A DNA stretch of 64,000 nucleotides from Tyto alba (lineage: Eukaryota > Chordata > Aves > Strigiformes > Tytonidae): positions 20,437,698 through 20,501,697 of the forward strand of contig NW_024881321.1 of assembly GCF_018691265.1 (NCBI RefSeq), written 5' to 3'. This document shows, in pieces, positions 41,570 through 51,691 of the stretch; within the stretch, counting starts at the first letter, position 1; every line of letters begins with the position of its first letter. The translations under genes and the position numbers were made by a program. The notes beneath the pieces were generated by a model, which saw only the letters and a list, made by a program, of their open reading frames with translations, was not told the DNA's origin and did no database searches.

Positions 41570-41976
41570 AGATGAAGTCAGGCTGAGAGAGTTGGAGTTG
41601 TTCAGCCTGGAGAAAAGAAGGATCTGTGGAGACCTCATAGCAGCCTTCCAGTACTTAAAGGAAGCCTACAAGAAAGCTGGAGAGGAACTTTTTACTAGGG
41701 CATGTAGTGATAGGAAAAGGGATAATGGTTTTAAACTGAAAGAGGGTAGATTTAGATTAGGTATAAGGAAGAAGTTACTCACTGTGAGGGTGGTGAGATA
41801 CTGGAACAGGCTGCCCAGAGCAGCTGTGGCTACCCCCTCCCTGGAAGTGTTCAAGGCCAGGTTGGATGGGGCTTTGAGCAACCTGGTCTAGTGGGAGGTG
41901 TCCCTGCCCATGGCAGGGGGTTGGAACTCGATCTTTAAGGTCCCTTCCAACCCAAACGGTTCTATGGTTCTATGTA
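41570..41976 (+). mobile_element. CR1 LINE 3' end with open C-terminal frame
   Basis: This is a 5'-truncated CR1. From about 41573 to the TAG at 41889-41891 the ORF2 C-terminus reads without a break: RLREL, FSLEKRR, GDLIAAFQYLK, then KLKEGRFRLGIRKKLLTVRV, WNRLPRA and VFKARLDGALSNLV. A short 3' UTR follows, with the conserved block ending TTCCAACCCAAACGG and the terminal motif ttctatggttctatg. The intact frame of roughly 105 codons suggests a younger insertion than the CR1 copies at 50.7 and 56.5 kb. Only the tail beyond the RT domain is present, so it cannot be active. Confidence 0.9.
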
Positions 41977-43363
41977 TCTAAATTTTATGTGAATATTGCC
42001 ATCTGGCACCATAATATTGGTCCTAGTAGTACCTGTGTCTTTCCCGTTCCCTGATGTCTTGCTTGTCATGGTAAAGATTATGCTACCCATAAACCCACTA
42101 GTACCAATACCTGCTACCACAGGCCCACCTGACCTAAAATAAATTGACATTTTCTCCTTCACCTGTGGAATGGTTGAACATGTGAGACATCTATTATCTT
42201 TGCTTACATGGTGCTAAGAAAGCTTTGGGGATTGCAATTGTTTAGTTCCATATAGGATAAGACCTTACAGGAAAAGTTTGTTTGTTTGTTTGTTTGTTTC
42301 TTATTGCAGCTGGACAACATACTGATTGCATTAATATTCTTTCGTAGAGAAATGTAGCCTTTTTTTCATAACAGGTCTTATTCACCTCATTGTTTAGTAA
42401 ATTAGCTTTGTGAGACACAGAAGTTCACAGCAACTCAAGCCATTTGCCAGAGAATACATATGCTGCTTTTCTTAATAATGTCTTTAAATGAACATCTGCA
42501 AACCTCCTGATACTATTGACTTATTGTGTCTTCCAACCTTTTAAAACAGAAAAAATAAACAAACAACCCCCCAATATTTTAAACCTTGGAAACATCAGCT
42601 TCATTTCCTCAATAAAAAAATAAAGGATGAAGCTGAAAGTGATTATACTTTCCAGTAACTTGTCTGTACAGAAAAAAATTAAAGCTGTGACAGAATCTTA
42701 ATAGTTAACATAATGGGAATACAAAAACATGTATGTGTGCACGTATATGCATGTACACACACATTGGCATGTACAGCATTGAATTCAGTGGATAATAGCT
42801 AGTACTTGGAGAGCTATGTAAGGGCGTATGTATATAGACAGATAGATATCCTTTCATAATAATAAAGGTAGAAGCTTTTTCCACCCCTGCTTCTTAAAAA
42901 TAAGTTTAATTCAATTACATATAAAACAAAAAATGTAAAAGGTTACAACAAAAAGTATCTTCTCACATTTATGAAGTGTATGAATTACACAGTAAAAAGT
43001 TGTCTTCTAAATTTTTACTCATGTGCAGATTGAGGCATATCAATAGGACTATTTTCACAAATTAAAACAGATTATGATTTTCTACTTTACCATTTTTTGC
43101 TTAGTATAATATTTAATAACATTTCTTGTAATTTTCAAGGTAATTAATTTAACAGTAAATTAAATCCACTGTTTCTGATAAAAAGTACTTGCTGCCAAAC
43201 TATAAAACACTGAGAGACTCCATATACTGAGACTGTAAAGAGGGTTAAGATATCTAGGTTTTATTCTTAGGACCATGGTATACTACCTGTATACCACTGC
43301 ACCATAACTATCAAATTGCTTATTCAGAGTCTTGAACTCCTGAAGGAGCATTCTCTTCCCTAT
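41977..43363. other. AT-rich spacer, no gene
   Basis: It holds a (GTTT)6 repeat at 42276-42299 and TG/CA-rich sequence near 42725-42770. No gene was recognised. Confidence 0.6.
42276..42299. repeat. (GTTT)6 microsatellite
   Basis: Six perfect GTTT tetramers in a row. Confidence 0.85.
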
Positions 43364-43955
43364 TGTACTGGCTTTGGCTGGGACAGAGTTAATTTTCTTC
43401 ATAACAGCTAGCACATAGTCCTGTGTTTTTTGTTTCTGACCAAAACAAGGTTGATAACACAGGGATCTTTTAGCTATTGCAGACCAGTGCTTACACAGCC
43501 ACAAAGCATTTTCTGATTCTCAGCCTATCTCACCAGCATGTAGGCTGGGGGTGCACAAGAATCTGGGAGAGGACACAGCTGGGACAGCTGACCCCAACTG
43601 ACCAAAAGGGTATTCTATACCATTTGATATAATACTCAACAATAAAAACTGAGGAAAGAAGGTGGAAGAAGGGTGTTCAGAGTTATGGCATTTGTCTTTG
43701 AAAGTAACTGTTACATGTATTAAAGCCCTGCTTTCCTAGAAATGGCTAAATATTTGCCTGATGATGGAAAGTAGTGAATGAATTCCTTATTTTGTTTTGC
43801 TTGTGCATGTAGCTTTCACTTTACCTATTAAGCTCTCCCTACCTCAGCCGATGAGTTTTCTCACTTTTACCCTTCTAACTCTTCCCCATCCTGATGCAGT
43901 GGAGTGAGTGAGCAGCTATGTGGGTTTATCTTCCTACTAGGGTTAAACCACAACA
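43364..43955 (+). mobile_element. Solo LTR, group C (ERVL-like)
   Basis: It starts TGTACTGGCTTTGGCTGGGA and ends AAACCACAACA. The flanks CCTAT (43359-43363) and CCTGT (43956-43960) form a 5-bp target duplication with one change. A degraded TATA region lies near 43628-43650 (TATAATACTC, then AATAAAAACTG), where the 50104 sister reads CAGCATATAAAGCTGG. The 3' part matches the U5 of the 50104 LTR (ATGAGTTTTCTCACTTTTACCCTT type). No internal viral sequence adjoins it. Confidence 0.88.
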
Positions 43956-46293
43956 CCTGTCAAGATCAAGGACTGTTTGGCTATAAATTAGACTTTCTAT
44001 ACATTGAAAATATAATGTTTTATTAATAGAATTAAGTGGTAAAAATTATTTGAAACATTTCTTTCTCTACCCATTTTGCTGCTGATAAAATCTAAGTTGC
44101 ATATTTAGAAATAGAAATAAAATACTAACTGGACTGAGAACCAATGAAGGAATCAATTTCTTATGGAGGCATGAAGCATAGTGGGAAGGGCACCCTGTGG
44201 GCACTGTAGGTTGGAACATCCTCACATTGAGGAATGTACTGTATTGAAGAAGGTATGCCTTAAATGTGCTTTAAAGTATGAAATTACAATGCCTAGATGT
44301 GCACATTTGAGTCTAACCAACCTGCTCCTCCAGGGGATATTCCAGGCTGTTGATACTGAGATGTGAAGCCTGAACATAGGTATAAATGTAACCTAAAACA
44401 CTCTTAATGACCTGATCTGGACAGCCACATACTTGGATTGATATATTTCAGAAAACACTAATTTGTTATGTAGTAAATGAAGACTCCTCTACTTGAGTCA
44501 GACACCAAAATGACAGTCATCACAATAATCTTTAGGGATTTCAGTGCTTTGGCCAATATAATCTGTGATTACTAATTCACAGGATCTGAAAATGAAATAT
44601 AAATATGGAAAACAGTGCAGACAGCAATGGATAAACATACCTGCCACTCAACTGTGTCTTTAGCACTTCCTACTAATAAAAGTGCCCAGTGTTTTCAATA
44701 ATAAGACCTTACTTCAAAATCCTTAATTAAAAAGCATCACCAATATGCTCTTCCTCATTTTAGCAAGTTCCAGGAAAATTTTCTATTTCTGAAGTGCAGT
44801 TGAAGGATAAAGTAATGCAACGCCACCACCAGCCCTTCTCTTCCTTAAAAGGACTACTTTTTCATTTTCTCATAGTAGAATAATTCTTATGATTCATCCA
44901 AGCCTCCAGGTTTTGAAGCAAGGACTTAGGGGATGGACTTTTAAAATGGTGTACATTTTTGTAATTTGTAACAGATGAAAAAACCCACCTGAACAAAACC
45001 ATAAATGAGTGAAAATGCGTCTTCCCTTTGGAAACATTGAGTGTAAGTTTGGAATTAGAGTTTCATCAGGGTTAAAGAAACAGGGAAAACCAAAAGTTTG
45101 TCAGCGAAACTTTCATTTTCTATTTCAAATGCTTTGCTAATCCTGAAACTTTTCCTAGCATAGAACAGAAATTTGAAAGTGAGAGAAGGGGAAGCAAAAC
45201 AGCCATTTCCAAAAGAATAGAATAAATGAGACAAACCCTGAGCACTAGTTAAGAACAGAGACAATGTTTTGGGCTGGAGTGAGGAATTGTTCTGCAGGAA
45301 ATCCTAAAGGCCTCAGTTTTACATACAAATAATATTCAAAAGTTAAATAGTGTTTAAGGTCAGAAGCTAAATGAGAGTTGAATATAATGTTGAGTAGGTG
45401 TTTTCTAAATGAACAACTTCCATTTGAATGTTTAAATGAGTTAGGGATATTCTGGAATACCATACCCAAGAACAATTTTTAAGTCAGGAACTTATAATCA
45501 TTGTGGGATGAAAGAGAAAAGGAAGGAGAGATCTTGCTTCCTGGTATGATAGAAATTTTTTAATGTCATTTTTTAAAGTTTATTTGTTTTAATTCTTTGT
45601 TTTACTAACATTCTACAAGTAAGTTTTTCTTGTGTATTTATGTGAATTAAAGACCCATCCAAACCTTATCAACTCTCAGTAAAAAAAGAAAAATGTCAGC
45701 TCAGGTGGCTTTAGAATAAGAAATATCCCAGATTTCATTAATATTATATTTGAACAATGACAGCATTCACAGTTCATACACTAGGGTTCCTCAAATTCAT
45801 GAAATGATCTGGTTTTGAAATGTAAAAGAAATAAATGTATATTTCGATTGCCATACACTGATATTTCCATTAGAGGGGGGAAAAGGAAAAAAAAAAAAAA
45901 AAAAAGGAGAATGAATCTGATATTACATTTTATTGTCAACTTAATGAGCTATAACAAAAATGTTTAGTGGCACCATAAAACTGGCAGAGATAACGCCATT
46001 GTACTCACAGCAGTTCATGACTGTGATTATTTAATTATTTATACAGAATTATGTAATGGAATAGATATCAGTTTCGTGAAATCTTCAAAGTACCATGCGA
46101 AGAATTAAAAAAGCGTGTCCTTCCAATTAAACTCATCCATTCTTTGTGCCCACACACCTGTAATCTGATTTTCTAATGCTACACTGAATGCAGTGTTTGA
46201 AAATCTTGTGTTACTCAAGATTTTAAGATTAGATTCCCTATAAACAAATCTTACATGAATGATAAGTAAGTAATAATACTTGTGGTGTGATTA
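43956..46293. other. AT-rich DNA, no gene
   Basis: No gene was recognised. A19 lies at 45887-45905. The segment at about 45930-46180, just left of the satellite, is of balanced composition and is listed as a weak conserved-block candidate. Confidence 0.55.
45887..45905. repeat. Poly-A tract, 19 bp
   Basis: Uninterrupted A run preceded by a purine-rich GGGGGGAAAAGG stretch. Confidence 0.8.
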
Positions 46294-46350
46294 TAGAAGT
46301 AATACATTAAGCGGTACCTAATATATTAGGTAATGTAATAGATAAATATA

Positions 46351-46536
46351 ATGTAATCACTTCAGTGCCCACTTAAGTGCCCACTTAAGTGGTCTCGCAT
46401 ATATCACTTTGACTTGGGGTAATGTATAAGTACTATATATTATAAGCAATATATATTATAAGCAATATACATTATAAGCAATATATACTATAAGCAATAT
46501 ATAGAAGTAATACATTAAGCAGTACCTAATATATTA
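46351..46536 (+). repeat. Left arm of near-perfect palindrome
   Basis: This arm pairs with 46593-46778. Read against its reverse complement, the 186-bp arms differ at two positions: A at 46521 opposite C at 46608, and one change in the ATCACTTCAG block near the outer end. No indels were found at the anchor points checked. Confidence 0.85.
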
Positions 46537-46592
46537 GTGGGCACTTAAGTGGGCACTGAAGTGATTACATAATATTTATATATTACATTACC

Positions 46593-46778
46593 TAATATAT
46601 TAGGTACCGCTTAATGTATTACTTCTATATATTGCTTATAGTATATATTGCTTATAATGTATATTGCTTATAATATATATTGCTTATAATATATAGTACT
46701 TATACATTACCCCAAGTCAAAGTGATATATGCGAGACCACTTAAGTGGGCACTTAAGTGGGCACTGAAGAGATTACAT
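46593..46778 (-). repeat. Right arm of near-perfect palindrome
   Basis: Reverse complement of 46351-46536 around a centre at about 46564.5, with a 56-bp spacer (46537-46592) that is itself satellite sequence. Confidence 0.85.
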
Positions 46779-47212
46779 ATTACTTATATATTACATTTAG
46801 ATATTACGTATGACATATGTATCACTTAATGCATTAACGTATTACTTATATTTATTGCTCATAATGTATATTGCTTATAATGTATAGTACTTATATAGTA
46901 CCCTAAGTCAAAGTGATATATAAGTGGGCACTTAAGTGGCCACTTAAGTGATTACATAATATTTATATATTACATTACCTAATATATTAGGTACCGCTTA
47001 ATGTATTACTTCTATGTATTTCTTATAATGTATATTGCTTCTAATATATATTGCTTATAATATATAGTACTTACAAAACCATTTCCGGGAAAAGTGTGAA
47101 AAAATATCTCACTCCATGTGGACTTAGAAACTATACCCAATTTCTCAGATTTAGCCAACATTTAAAATTAAGGCTTTTTGGGTAGTTACAAATGTATAAG
47201 CTTATTTGTAAA

Positions 47213-47214
<2 letters not shown>

Positions 47215-47255
<41 letters not shown>
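47215..47255. repeat. Poly-T tract, 41 bp
   Basis: The longest homopolymer in the window, between the satellite and the 47570 LTR. Confidence 0.85.
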
Positions 47256-47569
47256 CACGTGGACAATAAAGTGTCAAAAAAACCCATTCTATAAAAGTCA
47301 AAAGTAATCAAAATAGTACATTTTTACAATGTTCAGATTTTTTATAGATACTAAAAAAATAAAAATGCAAACTCCTGTGGACCTATCTGATTTTTATGTA
47401 TAGGTACTAAGAAGACAAATGTGAAAATGACCTGATCAGTCCAGATTTTCATATTTACCAGAGTCATTCAGAGCTACAAAAATCACAGTCAATGTTGTTA
47501 TCACTTACTGCATTTTAGGATAAATTCAACTTGTTTTAAAATACTCACATGAGATGTAAAGTTTATATT
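47256..47569. other. Spacer before LTR cluster, no gene
   Basis: About 310 bp of AT-rich DNA with no recognised content. Confidence 0.6.
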
Positions 47570-48649
47570 GGTCTTGGATTTGAGTGAGTGGTGGGGTATT
47601 TTCATAGCAGGTGAGGGGGCTATAGGGGTGGCCCCCTGTGAGAAACTTCTCGAAGTTCTCTTGGCTCCAAGTCAGCCCCACCTCTGCACCAAGGCTGAGC
47701 CAATCAGCTGCACCGCTGTGATAGTGCATTTAAGAAGGGATGTGATGAGGAGGAGTGGGACTTGTGAGGAAGAGTTGTGACAGCTGCATGAACACCAAGG
47801 TCAGTGGAGGAACGGAAGAAGAAAGGAGGGGGGAAGTTGTGCCGCAGCAGAGACCCCCATGTATCCTGTGGTGAGACAGCAGGGAGCCCCCCCTGCCACC
47901 CATGAAGATCTGTGCTGGAGCAGACACTGATTTATGTCCTGTGTTTCACATGGCATAACCAAGATGACTGTGCCAAAGATGGCTGGGATCTTGTGCAAAA
48001 GAGTAGCCCTGCTGTTGTAGTTCAGTGCTGGGAGGATTGCAGCATGCGGGGGTGTCCCACGCTGGAGCAGTTTGTGAAGGGCTGCAGCCCATGGGAGGGA
48101 CTCAAGTTGGAGAAAGTTGGTGTCCCATGACAGGAGCAGCGTAAGGAAACGCTGTGGCCCGTGGGAGGGACTCACATTGGAGGAATTTTGTGGAGGACTC
48201 TCTCCTGTGAGAGGTGGACCATGACAGAACAGAGGGAGAAGTTCCAGAAGCTCCCCCCACCGAAAATGGAAATGCGGCAGCACTGACTGCACTCCCTATT
48301 CCCTGCCCCTGCGCTGCTGGGTGGAGGAGGTAGAGATATCGGGAGCAGAACTGAGCCTGGGAAGAAGGGAGGGCTTGGGGGAAGGTGCTCTCAAGATGTG
48401 GTAATGCTTCTCACTGTCCTACTCTGTTAAGTGTTATTGCTAGTGTCTGTAATAAATCTATGTTCTTTTTTTCTTCTCCTAACAAGTCTGCCTTTTTCCT
48501 GTGACCATAAAGGGTGATCTGTCCCTCGCAGCCCTATCTCGAATCCAAAACCTGGCTTATTTGTCCCTTCTCATTGATGGAAAAGAAGGGAGGAGTGAGT
48601 GGCTATGTGGTGCTCAGTTGCCCTCAGTTGCTCTCGTCACACCATGACA
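47570..48649 (+). mobile_element. Solo LTR, group A, plus strand
   Basis: It is flanked by a perfect target duplication ATATT (47565-47569 and 48650-48654). With that boundary the LTR begins GGTCTTGG, aligning without gaps to TGTCCTGG of the 9625 copy, so the terminal T has become G. It ends CACCATGACA. A TATA-like TTTAAGAAGG lies at about 47730-47739 and AATAAA at 48451-48456. Two copies of a 70-bp unit start at 48081 (GCTGCAGCCC) and 48151 (GCTGTGGCCC). No internal retroviral sequence adjoins it. Open frames of up to 163 codons inside are not genes. Confidence 0.9.
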
Positions 48650-48690
48650 ATATTAATTTCTCTTCTCTGAACAGAAGAACTGAATGATGA

Positions 48691-49181
48691 TGTTGTTGTT
48701 TGAGCCTGGTCAGCAGCTAAACACCCCGCAGTCGCTCACTCACCCTCCCCCCACTTGGCAATGGGGAGGGAATCGGAGGGGCAAAGGGAGACTTGTGGGT
48801 TGAGATAAAAACAGTTTAATAACAGTAACAGAACAATACGCTGACAGCAGTATCAGCAGGTAATGTACAATAAAGCTGCTCACCACCCACCCACCAACAC
48901 CCACCTGCTCCCAGCCAGCAATCCCCAACACAAAGGCCCCACAGCAACACTCCCAGAAGTGAGAGCCCCTCCTGGCCCACTCCTGCCTTTATATAGGGAG
49001 CGCAATGTCACATGACATGGGATATCGGCCAATCGGGGCCCAGCCCTCCAGCTGTGCTCCCCCTGCCCCCGCACACAGGTGAGGGCACTGGGACCTGGGG
49101 AGCCCCTGGGGTCTCAGTGTGCTGCAGCACTCCTCCCGCTGCCAGACCAATGGGAACTCTAGTCCAGCCCCAACCAAGACA
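48691..49181 (-). mobile_element. Solo LTR, group B
   Basis: On the minus strand it starts TGTCTTGGTTGGGGCTGG and ends CAAACAACAACA. The flanks GATGA (48686-48690) and GATGG (49182-49186) form a target duplication with one change. The TATA box TATATAAAGG is at 48986-48995 and ATTAAA at 48815-48820. It is very similar to the 22052 copy across its whole length. It lies only about 40 bp from the 47570 LTR and in the opposite orientation. Confidence 0.9.
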
Positions 49182-50103
49182 GATGGTTAACTGGAATGAT
49201 TCATATGACAATTCAAATAATGATGTTGGACATTAAAATGTTCTGATTTTACCACAACATTTGGAATACCATTTCAGATTGAGTCTAGTTTGTATCGTCT
49301 TCTACTACTTAAGAAGTATTATATTACTACACAATTTCATTCTCATCCAAATATGATGTTACAACGAATAAAAGTCAGGGGACTTCAGTAAAGAAAACAC
49401 AGTCTTATTCTCCAGGTATATTTGCATCAAGATGAATATGCTTACTGTCAAGCAAATATTTAGAAAATGTAGTGAATCTTTTCTGTAAGTGGAGCTACAC
49501 CTGCCAAAATAGAGTTCCAGTTCAATACTCCTTGCACAGCCTTCTCTTCTTTTTAAGAAAGCTACATTTAGGGTTGTAATTATTTTGCAATTGATAGCAT
49601 GAGATTTCAATACAGCAGCAATTGCCATTACATATATATGTATGAGTTCCCTATGATGTGCCCTTTCAAAGCAGAGGTGAGCAAGTGTGTCCGATCCTTC
49701 TTTCAAAGGCCATTTAAATTTTTATGTCTTCATACAGAAGGAAAAACTCTCCCATTTAATTTTAAGTCCCAACTGCAGTATTCTTCCCCTTCCATTCTGA
49801 ACACTTTATGTTTGTTTGAGATAATCTTCATTTAGTTTATCCCTTGAGACAATAAAAATCAGTATAATCTCTACTTTTCATGGGAATACTTTAAAACAAG
49901 TTGTGTTTATCCTAGAATGCAATAAGTGATAGTGGCATTGTGTGGTTTTTGTAGCTCTGAATGACTAGTAAATGTGAAAATCTGGAGTGACCATAGCATT
50001 TTCATATTTATTTTCTCAGACAGTTCTACACGTAAGAATCAGAAAGGTCCACAGAAAAAATTAATTTTTTTTTTTCATTATCTTTCAAAAAAAATCTCAG
50101 CAT
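49182..50103. other. Spacer between LTRs, no gene
   Basis: It contains a 115-codon minus-strand open frame (49706-49359) with no recognisable domain, listed as a weak finding. Otherwise nothing was recognised. Confidence 0.55.
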
Positions 50104-50699
50104 TGTGCTGGCATTGACTGGGATAGAGGTAATTTTCTTCATAGTAGCTGGTATGGGGCTATGTTTTCAATTTGTGCTGAAAATAGTGTTGGTTATTCCG
50201 GCATGCTTTAGTTACTGCTGAGCAGTGCTTACATATAGTCAAGGCCTTGTCTGCTTCTCATACCACCCCACCAGTGAGTGGACTGGGGGTGCACAAGAAG
50301 TTGGGAGGTGACACAGCTGGGAAAGCTGACCTCAGCTAACCAAAGGGATATTCCATACCATATGATGTCATGCTCAGCATATAAAGCTGGGGGAAGAAGA
50401 AGGAAGGGGGGGACATTTGGAGTGATGGAATTTGTCTTCCCAAGTAACCATTACACGTGATGGAGCCCTGCTTTCCTTGAGATGATTGAACATCTGCCTG
50501 ACAATGGGAAGTGGTGAATGAATTTCTTGTTTTGCTTTGTGTGTGTGCGTGGCTTTTGCTTTACCAAATAAACTGTCTTTATCTCAACCCAAGAGTTTTC
50601 TCACTTTTACCCTTTTGATTTTCTCCCTCGTGCCACTGCAGAATAGGTGAGCAAGCAGTTGTGTGGTGCTTAGTTGCTGGCTGGAGTTAAACCATGACA
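50104..50699 (+). mobile_element. Solo LTR, group C, beside CR1
   Basis: It starts TGTGCTGGCATTGACTGGGA and ends AAACCATGACA. AGCAT precedes it (50099-50103) and AGCAT recurs at 50699-50703, so the last A of the LTR is shared with the target copy. Alternatively the clean flank is the 4-bp GCAT. A TATA-like ATATAAAGC is at about 50379-50387 and AATAAA at 50567-50572. The sequence immediately downstream grades into a plus-strand CR1. Confidence 0.88.
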
Positions 50700-50739
50700 G
50701 CATTGTAGAAATGCACTCTTCGTCTGGATTTATCAGTAG

Positions 50740-51640
50740 TGCGAAGTCTACATGGAGGCCAATAACTAGTGGTTCTACCCCAGGGATCAATATTGGGTCC
50801 AATACTGTTCCACATCTTCATTAATGATCAGATGATATGTAGGTCCAGCAGACTATACCCTCATCAAGTTTGCAGATGACACCTAGCTGGGAGGTGTGGC
50901 TGTTACACCACAGGGTCATACTGCCATCCAGAGGGACCTTGACAGGCTAGAGAAATGGGCTGATAATAAATTCAGAAAGAAGCACAAAGTCCTGAACCTG
51001 GGGAAGAGCAACCCCATGTACTAGTATACGCTGGAGATCACAGTGATGGAAAGCAGATTTACAGAAAAGGACTAGGGGGTCCTAGTGGACACCAAGTTGA
51101 ACACAAACCTGTAGGGTGCCCTTGCAGCAAAAAAGGCTAATGGTATGCTTGGCTACATTAGACGAAGTACTGCTGACAGGTCAAGTGAGGTGAACCTTCC
51201 CATTTATTCATCACTGGTGAGGCCACACTTGAACAGTTCTGGTCTGCTCACACAAGACATGCATGGACCTAGTGGAAAGAGCCCAACAAAGGGACACAAA
51301 GATGATGAATGGAGTGGACTATCTCTTGTGTGAAGAAAGGCTGTGAGAGTGGGGACTGTTTAGCCTAGAGTGGTGCCCAGTGACCAGAAGCAATGGACAC
51401 AAGCTGAAACACAGAAGGCTACCTCTGAACATCAGGAAACACTTTTTTACTGTGAGGGTGATTGAACACTGATACAGGTTGCCCAGAGAGGCTGTGGTGT
51501 CTCCCTCCTTGGAGATATTAGGAAATGGTCTGCACATGGTCCTGGGCAGCCATCTCTAGATGGTGCTGCTTGAGCAGGGGATTTGGACCAAATGACATCC
51601 AGAGGTGCCTTCCAACTTCAACCATTCTGTGATTCTGTGA
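50740..51640 (+). mobile_element. CR1 LINE fragment, degraded
   Basis: Starting at about RT motif B (a degraded CCCAGGGATCAATATTGGG block), it continues through the motif C region (TTTGCAGATGACACC at 50868-50882, an intact FADDT-type reading). The C-terminal segment follows (LGYIRRSTADRSSEV at about 51148-51192), then the 3' UTR and terminal motif ATTCTGTGATTCTGTGA ending at 51640. Several stops and frame changes interrupt it. Internal deletions are likely, since the C-terminal tail is compressed around 51240-51400. The 5' edge is uncertain by a few tens of bases. Confidence 0.87.
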
Positions 51641-51691
51641 AGTATCAGTATTTTGTATACTCAGCATCACTATGTGCTTTTTAAAACTTAT

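Larger units (their letters stand above)
46294..47073. repeat. Inverted/tandem AT-rich satellite, unclassified
   Basis: A unit of about 180-210 bp is repeated. It runs GATTACAT, TAATATATTAGGTACC, GCTTAATGTATTACTTCT, a set of 16-bp subrepeats (ATATTGCTTATAATAT and variants), CCCCAAGTCAAAGTGATATA, then 12-bp subrepeats TTAAGTGGGCAC. Forward copies span 46562-46770, 46771-46949 (diverged) and 46950-47073 (cut after the 16-mers), preceded by a unit end at 46537-46561. The segment 46294-46536 is the same unit in inverted orientation, about 1.3 copies. No TIR plus target duplication, RT or transposase was seen. It is not a family I recognise. Possible readings are a local satellite, a foldback element or, at the inverted joint, an assembly artefact. 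Confidence 0.85.

Noticed and set aside
46294..47073. CRISPR-like array
   Set aside because: The repeats are AT-rich satellite modules without unique spacers of regular size, and the genomic context is a vertebrate nucleus.
47801..48292. 163-codon minus-strand frame
   Set aside because: Antisense frame within the 47570 LTR, with no supported function.
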